Source: Halorubellus salinus
GTDB taxonomy: Archaea; Halobacteriota; Halobacteria; Halobacteriales; Natrialbaceae
Length of the DNA: 64,000 bases
Assembly: GCF_020567525.1 (NCBI RefSeq)
Contig: NZ_JAJCVI010000001.1
Location: forward strand, 620,001 to 684,000
Direction of reading: 5' to 3'
Positions within the stretch are counted from its first letter, which is position 1. Each line of letters begins with the position of its first letter. The notes beneath the pieces are model-generated. The model made no database searches. It was not told where the DNA came from and was given only the letters and a program-made list of their open reading frames with translations. The position numbers and the translations under genes were made by a program. This document shows positions 17,356 to 26,781 of this stretch, in pieces.

Positions 17356-18579
17356 ATGACGTGGTCGTCGCCGAGTCGCGTGCGCCACGGGACGCCACCG
17401 AGCGTCCGCAAGTACTACGTCTACAAGGCGACGAAGGCGGTCGAGTTCTACCGCCCCATCATGTACCTGTTCCTGATTGCGCAGGACCTGTCGTTCACGC
17501 AGATCGCCATCCTCGAGGCGACGTACAACGTGACGACGGTCGTCGGCGAGGTACCGACGGGGTACGTCGGCGACCGCGTCGGTCGACGGAACAGCCTCCT
17601 CGTCGGCACGGTCGTCATCGCGGGGACGCTCGTCGGCATCGGCCTCGCGGAATCGTTCCCGGCGTTCGTGGTCCTGTACGCGGTCTGGTCGATGGGGTAC
17701 AACTTCCGGTCGGGTAGCGAGGACGCGTGGCTGTACGACACGGTCACCGACGACGTCGACGAGGGCGCGTTCGCGACGGTCCGCGGCCGCGGCGAGTCCG
17801 TGTCGCTCGCCGTCGGCGCGGCCGCCGCAGTCGTCGGCGGCTACCTCGGGAGCGTCGACCTCTCGTACCCGTGGTTCGTCGCGGCCGCGGTCACCACCGT
17901 CGGGGCGGTCGTCCTCCTCACGATGGACGACCCCGAGACGTACGAGAACGCCGACACGGACGCGCTCGGACTGGGACGCATCCTCGACATCGTCCGCAAG
18001 ACGCTCGCCCGGCGGAACGTCCGCGCGCTCGTCGTCTACTACTACGTGCTGTACGCCGCGGTGACGTACCTCGTGTTCGTGTTCCTCCAGCCGGTGTTCG
18101 AGACGGTCGTCGTCGACCTCGGCGTCGCCGCCGCACGCGTCGAATCGCTCCTCGGGTGGTTCTACGCGGCGTACAGTCTCGTCGGCGCGGCCTTGAGTTA
18201 CTACACCGGCGCGATACGCGACGTCGTCGGGATGCGCACGTGGTTCCTCGCCCTCCCGTTCGTCGTCGGCACCGCACTCGTCGGGATGGCGGTCGTGCCC
18301 GTACTCGCGCTCCCGACGTTCCTCGTCGCACGCGGTCTCGCAGACGTCACGCGGTCGTTCGCCGGCCAGTACGTCAACGACCGCGTCGACACGGTCGGTC
18401 GCGCCACCGTCCTGTCCGCGATGGCGATGGTGAGCGGCCTCACCGTCGTCCCGTTCCAGCTCGGGACTGGCGTCGTCTCGGACGTCGTCTCGCCACTCGT
18501 CGCGCTCGCCGTCGCCGGTGGCGTCCTCGTCGTCGGCTCGGCGCTCGTGCTCGCGTGGGAGGTCCCCATCGCGGAGTGA
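17356..18579 (+). CDS. MFS transporter
   Basis: A 407-residue membrane protein with about 12 hydrophobic helices. The motif GYVGDRVGRRNSLLVG (residues about 70-85) is the classic major-facilitator loop 2-3 signature. A second half-signature is weaker. The substrate cannot be predicted; the SGSEDAWLYD segment recalls a subgroup of archaeal MFS permeases. A TATTAAC element about 40 bases upstream suggests a short leader. It is divergent from the AhpD-like gene across a comparatively AT-rich 284-base region. Confidence 0.9.
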   Translation: MTWSSPSRVRHGTPPSVRKYYVYKATKAVEFYRPIMYLFLIAQDLSFTQIAILEATYNVTTVVGEVPTGYVGDRVGRRNSLLVGTVVIAGTLVGIGLAESFPAFVVLYAVWSMGYNFRSGSEDAWLYDTVTDDVDEGAFATVRGRGESVSLAVGAAAAVVGGYLGSVDLSYPWFVAAAVTTVGAVVLLTMDDPETYENADTDALGLGRILDIVRKTLARRNVRALVVYYYVLYAAVTYLVFVFLQPVFETVVVDLGVAAARVESLLGWFYAAYSLVGAALSYYTGAIRDVVGMRTWFLALPFVVGTALVGMAVVPVLALPTFLVARGLADVTRSFAGQYVNDRVDTVGRATVLSAMAMVSGLTVVPFQLGTGVVSDVVSPLVALAVAGGVLVVGSALVLAWEVPIAE

Positions 18580-19268
18580 CCGCGGAAGCGAGCGAGCGCG
18601 CGGTGAGCGAAGAGTCGCTACCAGGGTGAGGTTTGACGGTGATGACGTGGTCGCACGCACCGCACTCGGCGACCAGCAGCGGGTCGTCTCCGACCCCGTC
18701 TTCGAAATGAGGTGTCTGCACGACGGAGGTCGTCGACGGGGGAAACGCGCGAGCAGTGCCGGACCGGATGGGAGGCTAATCAGGTCCACTGGACGGCCGA
18801 TACGTGCCGGACCCGCAAGACATACCCGCGTACCCGGCGAACGAGGAGGTGCGTGCCTCAGTCCCCGCCCCAGTAGACCCGGCAATCGGGTGCGATGACG
18901 GTGCGGAGAACCCGGGCATGCAACATTCCAGCACGAGAGTGCTCGTTGGCCGCGTACGGCCCGCCCGGCACGAGGGTTTCCCGGCAGACTCGGCACGCCG
19001 CCAGGGATGACGTCGGTCGTTAGTGTTCCGGGCGAACATCTCTCCCGCCGAGAGCCGTCCGTCGCGAACTCGTACGCGCGTGGAACGACGACGGGCGCGT
19101 TCCGGCCGGGGCGACGAGCGCCACAGGCGTCCCGACCGACGCCGTCTCAAGGTCGACGCGTACTCGCCCGAGCATCGGACTCCCCGAAGAGTGGTCCACT
19201 CGGAGCGCTGGTTCACTTGTCCGTATAGCCGTCGGCTTTCTTGTACCGCCCCACCGTAGTCGACGGTG
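18580..19268. other. 689-base region with no well-supported gene
   Basis: Between the MFS and enolase-like genes there is no convincing long coding frame. One 68-codon GTG frame (18804-19010) is listed separately. The remainder has mixed codon bias and no RNA-gene signature that I can see. It may hold remnants of older genes. Confidence 0.5.
18804..19010 (+). CDS. Doubtful small ORF (68 aa)
   Basis: A GTG-started frame encoding MPDPQDIPAYPANEEVRASV and on to residue 68. The first 17 codons show halobacterial codon bias and a GCTAATC element lies about 27 bases upstream, as for a leaderless gene. The second half is Arg/His-rich and unlike a typical protein from this organism, so it may be a truncated gene or chance. 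No family recognised. Confidence 0.22.
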   Translation: MPDPQDIPAYPANEEVRASVPAPVDPAIGCDDGAENPGMQHSSTRVLVGRVRPARHEGFPADSARRQG

Positions 19269-20318
19269 ATGCTCTACGACGCCGTCGCGGACCTGGACGT
19301 CCGCATCGAGGACTACGATCTGGAGTGGTTCGAGCGCGAGACGTCGAGCGGGTTCACGCGCGCGTCCACCGTCGTCGCGCTGCACGGCGACGGCGAGACG
19401 GGGCGTGGCGAGGACGTCACGTACGAGACAGAGGCCCAGGACGCGTTCCACGACGCCGGCACGAACCTCGCGCTCGCCGGCGAGTACACGCTCGATTCGT
19501 TCTCCTCGTACATCGCGGACGGTGACCTGTTCTTCGGCGAGGAACCCGGCCAGCCGATCTTCCGGAACTACCGCCAGTGGGCGTTCGAGAGCGCGGCGCT
19601 TGACCTCGCGTTGAAGCAGGCGGAGACGGACCTCGCCACCCAGCTCGACCGCGAGTACGACCCCGTGCGGTTCGTCGTCAGCACGCGCCTGGAGGACCCG
19701 CCGACCGGCGAGCGCGTCCTCGACTGGCTCGACCGCAACCCCGAGTTGGAGTTCAAGCTCGACCCGACGTCGGACTGGACCGACGACGTCGTCGAGACGC
19801 TCGCGGCGACGGACGCCGTGCGGACGCTCGACCTCAAAGGACAGTATCACGGAACGGACGTCGACCAGCCCGCCGACCCCGAGCTCTACGAGCGCGTCGT
19901 CGAGGGGTTCCCGGACGCGCTCGTCGAGGACCCCGAGGTGACCGACGAGACCCGACCCCTCCTGGAGGCGAACGTCGAGCGCGTGACGTGGGACTACCCG
20001 ATACGGAGCGTCGAAACCGTCGAGGGCCTGCCCTGGGAGCCCGAGTGGTTGAACGTGAAGCCGTCGCGGTTCGGGAGCGTCGAGGCGCTGTTCGACACGC
20101 TCGACTACTGTCGCGAGCACGACGTCGAGATGTACGGCGGCGGGCAGTTCGAGCTCGACGTCGGCCGCGAGCACCTCCACGCCATCGCGTCGCTGTTCTA
20201 CCCGGACGCGCCGAACGACGTCGCCCCGAAGGCGTACAACGACCCCGAGCCGAGCGAGGACCTCCCGACGAGCCCGCTCGCACCGCCCAGCGACCCGCGG
20301 GGCCTCGACTGGCGGTAA
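19269..20318 (+). CDS. Enolase-superfamily protein (mandelate racemase/muconate lactonising type)
   Basis: A 349-residue protein with a capping domain (residues about 1-120) and a beta/alpha barrel. Candidate barrel ligands follow superfamily order: FKLDP at strand 2, LDLKGQ at strand 3, LVEDPEV at strand 4, TWDYPI at strand 5 and NVKPSRFGS at strand 6. This suggests Mg2+-assisted proton abstraction alpha to a carboxylate. Sequence around these motifs is divergent, so the reaction and substrate are open. The next gene on the strand, an E2-like acyltransferase, lies 143 bases downstream. Confidence 0.72.
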   Translation: MLYDAVADLDVRIEDYDLEWFERETSSGFTRASTVVALHGDGETGRGEDVTYETEAQDAFHDAGTNLALAGEYTLDSFSSYIADGDLFFGEEPGQPIFRNYRQWAFESAALDLALKQAETDLATQLDREYDPVRFVVSTRLEDPPTGERVLDWLDRNPELEFKLDPTSDWTDDVVETLAATDAVRTLDLKGQYHGTDVDQPADPELYERVVEGFPDALVEDPEVTDETRPLLEANVERVTWDYPIRSVETVEGLPWEPEWLNVKPSRFGSVEALFDTLDYCREHDVEMYGGGQFELDVGREHLHAIASLFYPDAPNDVAPKAYNDPEPSEDLPTSPLAPPSDPRGLDWR

Positions 20319-20461
20319 CACCGAAGGTCGCTGCGACGGCGGACATCCCTCGCGTGGCGTCGCGACCGCTGGCAGCTCTCGGGCGGCGTCGCGACCACGA
20401 CCCGACTGGCGGTCGGTGCGTCGGACGAAGACGTTTGGTCCGGGGCGTCGTCGACGTCGAC

Positions 20462-21250
20462 ATGAGCAACGGCGGTGACCGCGTCGACTCGCTGCCGGCG
20501 CGTCGTCGGGCGACCGTGGACTACATGCGCGTCGCGAGCGGCCGAAGCAACGTCCACGGCCTCGTCGAGGCGGACGTGACGGCGGCACGTCGACGCATCC
20601 GACGGTACGAGACGGAGACGGGGACGCGACTGTCGTTCACGGCGTTCGTCGTGCACTGCCTGGCGGCCGCGGTCGACGAGCACCCGCACGTGAACGCGTA
20701 CCGGGACTGGCGCGGTCGCGTGCACACCTTCGACGACGTGGACGTGAACGTCCTGATCGAGAAGCCGACCGACGCCGGTCGCGTCGGCGTGCCTCACGTC
20801 GTCCGCGCGGCGAACGCGCGGTCGCTGCGCGCGGTCCACGACGAGGTCCAGGACGCGAAGGCGTCGACCGGCGACGCGTCGCTCTCGGGGCTCGAACGCC
20901 TCGGGCTCTCGCTCCCCGGGTTCGTTCGACGACTGCCGTGGCGACTCCCCCGGCTGTTCCCCCGCCGGTGGAAGGCGCTCGCCGGCACCGTCGCCGTCAC
21001 GTCGGTGGGGATGATGGGCGAGCGAGGCGGATGGGCGGTCGCGCCCTCGAACTATACCGTCCAGGTCACGGTCGGTGGCATCGCCGAGAAACCCCGGTAC
21101 GTCGACGGCGAACTCGAACCGCGCGAGCTGCTCTCGCTCACCGTGACCGTCGACCACGACGTCGTCGACGGCGCCGACGCCGCCCGGTTCGCCGACCGCT
21201 TCGTCGAACTCGTCGAGGACGCACGCGGGCTCCCCGCGGCGACCGAGTGA
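20462..21250 (+). CDS. Stand-alone 2-oxoacid dehydrogenase acyltransferase (E2) catalytic domain
   Basis: A 262-residue protein corresponding only to the catalytic core of dihydrolipoamide acyltransferases. The active-site motif DHDVVDGADAARF (HxxxDG) is intact near residue 235, preceded by TVAVTSVGMMGERGGWAV, equivalent to the conserved core strand. The lipoyl domain and peripheral-subunit-binding domain normally found N-terminally are absent, and no E1 or E3 gene lies nearby. It may act on a CoA- or lipoyl-linked acyl group from a separate carrier, or be repurposed. Confidence 0.78.
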   Translation: MSNGGDRVDSLPARRRATVDYMRVASGRSNVHGLVEADVTAARRRIRRYETETGTRLSFTAFVVHCLAAAVDEHPHVNAYRDWRGRVHTFDDVDVNVLIEKPTDAGRVGVPHVVRAANARSLRAVHDEVQDAKASTGDASLSGLERLGLSLPGFVRRLPWRLPRLFPRRWKALAGTVAVTSVGMMGERGGWAVAPSNYTVQVTVGGIAEKPRYVDGELEPRELLSLTVTVDHDVVDGADAARFADRFVELVEDARGLPAATE

Positions 21251-21323
21251 CTCGAACGCGCGTAGCGGCCCGCGACCGGTTCGAGCGCAATCGGTTTCCC
21301 GTCCGCGGGTGTACCGCCCGGTG

Positions 21324-22259
21324 ATGCAGGCCGACGAGATGCACTCACAGGCACGGGCGGCGGTCAGACGCCAGGGTTACCTGCCGTTGCCGCACAGTCG
21401 CGTCGGCGTGAAGCTCGCGCGGGCGTTGACGCGGCCGGTGATGTGGGTCCGGAACCGGAATCCACCGCCGGTCGGCGCGACCGTCGACCTCGCCATCCCG
21501 GGCCCAGCAGGTGACGTCGACGCACGCCTCTACCGGCCTGCTGCGAGCGAGCGCTCGCCGACGGTCGTGTTCTTCCACGGCGGCGGGTTCGTGTTCGGGA
21601 GCATCGAGACCCACGACCGGCTCTGTCGCCACCTCGTCCGCGAGAGCGACTGCGCGGTGCTCTCGGTCGACTACCGGCTCGCGCCCGAGCACCCGTTCCC
21701 GGCCGCCGTGGAGGACGCGTACGCGGCCGTCGAGTGGGTCGCGGCGAACCCCGACGCGGTCGGTGGCACCGGCGACGTCGCGGTCGCGGGCGACTCCGCG
21801 GGCGGGAACCTCGCGGCGGTGACCGCGCTCATGGCCGCCGAACGCGACGGCCCCGGCCTCGCGTATCAGGCGCTCGTCTATCCGGGCGTCGGCTTCGACG
21901 AGGACGACCCGTCGGTCCGCGAGCACGCCGGTGTCGTGCTCTCCGACGCGGACCTCGCGTTCTTCGGCGACGCCTACTACGGGAGCGAGATCCACCGGCG
22001 GAACCCGTACGCGGACCCGACGAACGCCGCGGACGTCTCCGGCGTCGCGCCCGCGACGGTCCTCACCGCCGGGTTCGACCCGCTCCGCGACGGCGGCCGC
22101 GCGTACGCCGAGCAGCTCGTCCGCGACGGCGTCGACACGCGCTACGTGAACTACCCGGACGTGCCCCACGGGTTCCTGACGATGCCCGGGGTCGACCGCG
22201 CTCGGGAAGCCATCGTGGACATCGCGGACGACCTCGCGAACGCACTCGGCGCGCACTGA
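21324..22259 (+). CDS. Alpha/beta hydrolase (hormone-sensitive-lipase type esterase)
   Basis: A 311-residue esterase/lipase. The oxyanion-hole motif is FFHGGGFVFGS, the nucleophile elbow is GDSAGGN, and the remaining triad residues are probably Asp in TAGFDPLRD and His in VPHGF. This arrangement defines the HSL/arylacetamide deacetylase group acting on short acyl esters. No signal peptide, so cytoplasmic. An in-frame GTG 15 bases upstream could also be the start. Confidence 0.9.
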   Translation: MQADEMHSQARAAVRRQGYLPLPHSRVGVKLARALTRPVMWVRNRNPPPVGATVDLAIPGPAGDVDARLYRPAASERSPTVVFFHGGGFVFGSIETHDRLCRHLVRESDCAVLSVDYRLAPEHPFPAAVEDAYAAVEWVAANPDAVGGTGDVAVAGDSAGGNLAAVTALMAAERDGPGLAYQALVYPGVGFDEDDPSVREHAGVVLSDADLAFFGDAYYGSEIHRRNPYADPTNAADVSGVAPATVLTAGFDPLRDGGRAYAEQLVRDGVDTRYVNYPDVPHGFLTMPGVDRAREAIVDIADDLANALGAH

Positions 22260-22422
22260 CCGCGGCAGGGCGTCGACGGCGAGCGAACGTTTCTTGACGG
22301 TCGCGCGCGAGATTCGCGTCGATGGAATCGAGGTCGTTCGCTCGCAGCGACCGTGGCGCTCGTGGGGACGTAACGGAGGACGGACGCGGACGTGAACGCG
22401 GACGTGAAAACGGGGCACGGGG

Positions 22423-22935
22423 ATGACGGACGACGACACGTCGGGAACCGACGAGGAGCAGGTGCCCACTGGCGTCGACGGGGAGCCCGTGGAACCCGGC
22501 GAGCACGCGCTGCCACCCGAGGACCTCGTGTATCCGACGTTCGCGTTCGACGACGGCGCGGTCGACGCCGACGGCGGGTTCGACCTCTCCCAGGACGTCG
22601 ACCGGGAGACGCTGTCGGCGTGGCTCTCGGACCTCGCGGGCGCGATGGCGAGCCACGACGTCGCCGTCGAGTCCCCGGACGGCCACGTCCGGTTCGGCGT
22701 CGGCGCGGAAGACGTCGCGATGTCGTTCGACCCCGACGACGACCACCGCGGCGAACTCGAGGTGACGGTGACGCTGAACGCGAAGGCGATGTTCGTCGCC
22801 GACGACCCCGAGAAGCCTGCGGTCGGCGCACGCGGCGGCCGCGGGTTCGTTCCCATCGAGGCACTGACGACCGACCGCGAGGAGTTCCGGTGCTACAACT
22901 GGATCGACGACCCCGAGAATCCCGGGAGCGACTGA
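22423..22935 (+). CDS. Acidic halobacterial protein, possibly amphi-Trp-like
   Basis: A 170-residue very acidic soluble protein. The middle (DRETLSAWLSDLAGAMASHD to ELEVTVTLNAKAMF) has the helix-then-beta-strands order of the amphi-Trp domain, but the match is by pattern and not conclusive. The N-terminal 45 residues are low-complexity acidic. Its stop lies 21 bases from the convergent aminotransferase gene. Function unknown. Confidence 0.65.
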   Translation: MTDDDTSGTDEEQVPTGVDGEPVEPGEHALPPEDLVYPTFAFDDGAVDADGGFDLSQDVDRETLSAWLSDLAGAMASHDVAVESPDGHVRFGVGAEDVAMSFDPDDDHRGELEVTVTLNAKAMFVADDPEKPAVGARGGRGFVPIEALTTDREEFRCYNWIDDPENPGSD

Positions 22936-22956
22936 GTCGAACGACGGCAGCGCCGA

Positions 22957-24066
22957 TCAGAGCCCGGCGACGTCCTCGATGGCGTCGGTGAGCTTCTCGA
23001 TGGAGTCCCGGTCGTGTTCGCCCATGTGACCGATGCGGAACGTCTGCTCGCCGAGCTGGCTGCCGTACCCGTTCGAGAACACGTAGTCGTACTCGTCGCT
23101 GACCTGCTCGATGGTCGCCGCGACGTCGATGCCCTGCGTGTTCTCGATGCAGGAGACCGTCTGGGACTCGTACCCCGCTTCGGGGAACATGTCGAAGTGG
23201 TCGTGCGCCCACTCCCGGGTGTACTCCGCCATCTCCAGGTGGCGGTCGCTCCGCGACTGGTGGCCCTCATCGAGCATGTACTTCATCTGCTTGCGGTACG
23301 CGAGCATCACGGGGATGGCGGGCGTCGAGTGCGTCTGGCCCTTGCGCTCGTAGTAGTCGATGGTGCGCTGGAAGCCACCGTACCACGACGCCGAGTCCTT
23401 CCCGACCTCGCGCTCGTACGCCTCGTCGCTGACGACGCACACCGCGAGCCCGGGCGGCATCGCGAACGCCTTCTGCGTGGACGCGAAGATGACGTCGATG
23501 TCGTGCGCGTCGATGTCGACGTGGTCGCCACCGAGCGCGCTGACGGCGTCGACGACGAAGTACGTGTCCGGGTACTCCGCGACGACGTCACCGATCTCCT
23601 CGATGGGGTTCCTGACGCCCGTCGAGGACTCGTTCATCACGGCCGCGACGACGTCGTAGTGCTTGTCGCTCTCCTCGAGTTCCGCGCGGATGTCCTCTGG
23701 CTTAATCGCCTCGCCCCACTCGTACTCGAGGCGGTCGACGTCCTTCCCGAGACGCTCGGCGACGTTCGCGTGCCGCTCGCTGAAGCTCCCGCACGTCGGC
23801 ACGAGGATGTTCTCGTCGACGAGGTTCAGCGTCGACGCTTCCCAGAACTCGGTGCCCGACGCCGTGAGGACGACGACCTCGTTGTCCGTGCCGAGGAACT
23901 CCTTGGTGTCCTCGACGATGGTCGTGTACAGGTCCGTCATCCGGTCCATGCGATGCCCGAACATCGGCTGTGCCATCTCCGCGACGACGTCCTCGCGGAC
24001 CTCGGTCGGTCCGGGGATGTACAGCGTCTTCTCGGGATAATCGTCGGTGTATTCGCGTTTCTCCAT
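22957..24066 (-). CDS. PLP-dependent class V aminotransferase (alanine-glyoxylate/serine-pyruvate type)
   Basis: A 369-residue aminotransferase. The N-terminal YIPGPTEVREDV and GHRMDRMT are hallmarks of the AgxT group; VDAVSALGGDHVD holds the PLP-pyridine Asp, and ASTQKAFAMPPG holds the Schiff-base Lys. Such enzymes transfer amino groups from alanine or serine to glyoxylate or pyruvate. Cytoplasmic, single gene, upstream of the RNase J gene's 3' end on the same strand. Confidence 0.9.
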   Translation of the reverse strand: MEKREYTDDYPEKTLYIPGPTEVREDVVAEMAQPMFGHRMDRMTDLYTTIVEDTKEFLGTDNEVVVLTASGTEFWEASTLNLVDENILVPTCGSFSERHANVAERLGKDVDRLEYEWGEAIKPEDIRAELEESDKHYDVVAAVMNESSTGVRNPIEEIGDVVAEYPDTYFVVDAVSALGGDHVDIDAHDIDVIFASTQKAFAMPPGLAVCVVSDEAYEREVGKDSASWYGGFQRTIDYYERKGQTHSTPAIPVMLAYRKQMKYMLDEGHQSRSDRHLEMAEYTREWAHDHFDMFPEAGYESQTVSCIENTQGIDVAATIEQVSDEYDYVFSNGYGSQLGEQTFRIGHMGEHDRDSIEKLTDAIEDVAGL

Positions 24067-24166
24067 GTAGAATCTACCCGATACCCGGACCTGCGACGCC
24101 GGGTTCCAAGGTAGTTGTGATACCGGCCCTTGTGACGAGCGCGTCGCCCCCGCGCGTCGAACTCGC

Positions 24167-25519
24167 TTACTCGTCGACGATCGTGATGACGTTCCCGTTC
24201 GTCGTCACGTGGAGGTCGCGGCCGAGCTTGTAGCCCTGGTTCCCGGCGAGCTCGACGTACCCGGAGAAGCCCTTCATGTCCTGATGGGCGGGAATGACGT
24301 GTTCGGGCTGGAGCGCCTGCAGCATCTCGTAGTGGCCCTCTCGCGACAGGTGCCCGGAGACGTGGACGTCGTCGTAGATGCGCGCGCCCTGCATCGAGAG
24401 GAGGTTCTCGGACTGGTAGCGCTGGCCTTCGTTCGTCGGTTCCGGGATGACCGTCGCGCTGAAGATGACCTTGTCGCCGTCGTCCAGTTCGTACGGCGTC
24501 TCCGCGCGACCCATCCGCGTCAGCATCGCGCGCGGCTCGCCCTGGTGGCCCGTGACGACCGGGAGGAAGTTCTCCTTCCCCTCGTTCATGATGCGCTGGA
24601 ACGTCCGCTCGATGCCCTGGCGTCGCCCGTACATCTCGACGTCAGGGAAGTCGACGCCGTCCATCCGCTTCGCGGTGCCGGAGTACTTCTCCATCGACCG
24701 CCCGAGCAGTATCGGTTCCCGGCCGATGTCTCGCGCGAACTCGACGAGGCTCTTGACGCGAGCGATGTGGCTCGAGAACGTCGTCGCGACGATGCCGCCG
24801 TCGTAGTCCTCGAGGCTGTACATGACGTCCTTCAGTCGGTCGCGCGCCACGCTCTCGCTCGGCGTGCGCCCCTTCTTGTTCGCGTTCGTGCAGTCCTCGA
24901 TGTAACACAGCACGCCCTTCTCCTCGCGACCGATCTCGCGGAAGCGGTCCATGTCGATGGGGTCGCCGATGACTGGCGTGTGGTCCATGCGCTTGTCGAG
25001 CCCGTAGACGACCGCGCCCTCTGGCGTGTGGAGCACGGGATTGATGGCGTCGATGATGGAGTGCGTGACGTTCACGAACTCGAGCTCGAGTTCGCCGGAG
25101 TCGCCGATGGGCATCGTCTCGCCGGCTTCCATCTTCACGAGGTCGTTCTCGGTGTTGAACTTGTTCTCGTCCTGTATCTCGTCCTTGACGAGTTCGAGCG
25201 TGAACGGCGCGGCGACGATCGGTGCGTCGTAGCGATGCGCGAGCTTGCTGATGGCGCCGATGTGGTCGAGGTGGCCGTGCGTCGGCACGATCGCCTTGAC
25301 GTCCCCCTGGAGGTCGCTCATCACGCGGTCGTCCGGGATGGCGCCCATGTCGATGAGGTCGAGACTGTGCATCTGTTCGGTGCGGACGTCGTCGTGGATG
25401 AGGACCTTCGACAGGTTCAGGCCCATGTCGAAGACGACGATGTCGTCTCCGGCGCGGACCGCCGTCATCTGCCGCCCGACTTCCTCGTAGCCGCCGATTG
25501 TCGCGATTTCGATTTCCAT
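24167..25519 (-). CDS. rnj: Ribonuclease J (metallo-beta-lactamase/beta-CASP)
   Basis: A 450-residue archaeal RNase J, a 5'-to-3' exoribonuclease for mRNA decay and RNA processing. The metal motif is PTHGHLDH (His81, His83, Asp85, His86) followed by the beta-CASP region with [11 protein letters not shown] and [16 protein letters not shown], and the late [15 protein letters not shown] and IPAHQD motifs. The ATG opening [15 protein letters not shown] is preferred to one six codons upstream. A long hairpin (25593-25640) lies 74-121 bases upstream and could be in the leader. Confidence 0.93.
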   Translation of the reverse strand: MEIEIATIGGYEEVGRQMTAVRAGDDIVVFDMGLNLSKVLIHDDVRTEQMHSLDLIDMGAIPDDRVMSDLQGDVKAIVPTHGHLDHIGAISKLAHRYDAPIVAAPFTLELVKDEIQDENKFNTENDLVKMEAGETMPIGDSGELELEFVNVTHSIIDAINPVLHTPEGAVVYGLDKRMDHTPVIGDPIDMDRFREIGREEKGVLCYIEDCTNANKKGRTPSESVARDRLKDVMYSLEDYDGGIVATTFSSHIARVKSLVEFARDIGREPILLGRSMEKYSGTAKRMDGVDFPDVEMYGRRQGIERTFQRIMNEGKENFLPVVTGHQGEPRAMLTRMGRAETPYELDDGDKVIFSATVIPEPTNEGQRYQSENLLSMQGARIYDDVHVSGHLSREGHYEMLQALQPEHVIPAHQDMKGFSGYVELAGNQGYKLGRDLHVTTNGNVITIVDE

Positions 25520-25592
25520 AGATGTGGGTCCGAACAACGCAATCCCAGAACCCGTCTCAGAGTACGCCTACGTGGAGGAGAGCAGGACGAAC

Positions 25593-25640
25593 GAGGACGG
25601 CGCCGACGACCGGGTTCGAACCGGGGTCGGCGGCGTCCTC
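25593..25640. other. Long hairpin upstream of rnj
   Basis: Arms starting GAGGACGGCGCCGAC and ending GGCGGCGTCCTC are reverse complements over about 21 pairs, with a mismatch, a two-base bulge and a second mismatch. The centre is the palindrome GGTTCGAACC. If rnj transcription starts near 25675 the hairpin is in its 5' leader. Its centre resembles a tRNA T-loop, but no tRNA can be folded here. Confidence 0.6.
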
Positions 25641-25833
25641 GACCCGTCCTTCTCGGGGACGACGCGTGGTACGGTTACGTGGACGTTTCTCGGCCCGACG
25701 TAAGTACTGTCCGGAAGTCCTCGGGCGTCGGCAGTCGGGGTGGAGTCGAGACGAGGAGCGACGGGCCCCTCGCCGACCGACGTCGGCGTGGGTCGAGCAC
25801 GAACGCCGGCGGTCGGCCGCCGGATGGATATCC

Positions 25834-25849
25834 GTTACCGACCGGTAAC
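25834..25849. promoter_or_regulatory. Inverted repeat upstream of the 25936 gene
   Basis: GTTACC and GGTAAC are perfect 6-base arms around a 4-base spacer, about 85 bases upstream of the ATG at 25936. A regulator site is possible; there is no further evidence. Confidence 0.3.
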
Positions 25850-25935
25850 AGACGACTGAAACGCAGAGAACGGGTCATAACCAAGTCAGAGCGCGGGAAT
25901 CGAGCGGTAGCCAACCCACCTGGGCTGGTGTACTC

Positions 25936-26769
25936 ATGAACACGAACAGACGAACCGTCCTGAAGACGATCGGTGTATCGACGATAGCTGCCGGCGGACT
26001 CTCGGGCGTGAGCGGTGCTCGTCCGGGGAAGCCCAACGCTCGCTTCGACCTGCTCTTCGACGACGCGGCCGACGCCGCCGACAACACGACGACGACCCCC
26101 GGCTGGGTGGTCGACCGACGGGCTCCAGAGGGCTGGAGTCAGGCGATGTTCGACGGCGACTATCGCCTCGAGATCGACGTCGACGAAACGGCGGAGACCT
26201 CGGGTTTCTACGCATACCAGGGGAAGAAGTACCAGGACGCCGACGGCGCGTACTGGAACGCTGGCCGTGGGTCCCGGCTCTCCTATCGGTTCTACGTGGA
26301 CCCGGACTGGGAGGAGAGTGGCCTGGCCCGGCAGACAGGCGTCTGGCCGGTGCTCGGGACCAGCGCCGGGAGCATCAGCGCGTACCCGATCCTCGATTAC
26401 CAGAGCAGCGCAGCGAACGACGAGACCGGCGAAGCCGGGTTCCGCGCGTACGTCTACGAATCCGACGACGACGGGGACTTCGTGTCTGCTAAGTGGAGGA
26501 ACCTGGGCGTGCCCCGCCAGCTCAAGTTCGACCCCGCGGAGGGCGGCTGGGTGGAGGTGTCGGTGCAGCTCCAGCGGACGAGCGGCGGTGCGGCGCTGAA
26601 GTGGCGCGTGAACAACAAGCTCGTCGCGGACGAACGCGGGTACAACGTGTTCGCGCCGAGCACGCAGTTCCTCGAGTTCATCGTCAACTCCCCGAACTTC
26701 GGGGACGACGCCACGTACTACTACGACGACTTCACGCTCACCGAACCCGGGACTGCAGGGAACGACTGA
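25936..26769 (+). CDS. Tat-exported beta-sandwich-like protein of unknown function
   Basis: A 277-residue protein with a twin-arginine signal (NRRTVLKTIGVSTIAAGG). The mature domain is rich in aromatic and beta-prone segments (SRLSYRFYVDPDWEE, YYYDDFTLTEPG), with GGWVEVSVQLQRTSGGAALKW resembling polysaccharide-lyase or concanavalin-like jelly-roll folds that bind carbohydrate. That is inference from strand pattern only. The C terminus ends 12 bases before the convergent UspA gene. Confidence 0.7.
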   Translation: MNTNRRTVLKTIGVSTIAAGGLSGVSGARPGKPNARFDLLFDDAADAADNTTTTPGWVVDRRAPEGWSQAMFDGDYRLEIDVDETAETSGFYAYQGKKYQDADGAYWNAGRGSRLSYRFYVDPDWEESGLARQTGVWPVLGTSAGSISAYPILDYQSSAANDETGEAGFRAYVYESDDDGDFVSAKWRNLGVPRQLKFDPAEGGWVEVSVQLQRTSGGAALKWRVNNKLVADERGYNVFAPSTQFLEFIVNSPNFGDDATYYYDDFTLTEPGTAGND

Positions 26770-26781
26770 GTGTCGTCGAGG

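Larger units (their letters stand above)
25520..25935. other. Intergenic region between divergent rnj and a Tat-exported gene
   Basis: This 416-base region has no gene that I can support. It contains a near-palindromic hairpin (25593-25640), a possible rnj promoter (minus-strand ACTTACG near 25700), and a small inverted repeat (25834-25849) that may serve the gene at 25936. Confidence 0.5.

Noticed and set aside
17314-18996. Antisense ORF of 560 codons opposite the MFS transporter
   Set aside because: Reverse image of a membrane-protein gene (Asp/Arg/Glu-rich), no start signal, no family.
18776-19216. 146-codon minus-strand ORF
   Set aside because: Arg/Ser-rich, no promoter element and no acidic bias; treated as non-coding.
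25605-25630. tRNA T-arm-like GGTTCGAACC
   Set aside because: No acceptor, D or anticodon stem can be formed with correct spacing on either strand; the sequence is the centre of a larger hairpin.
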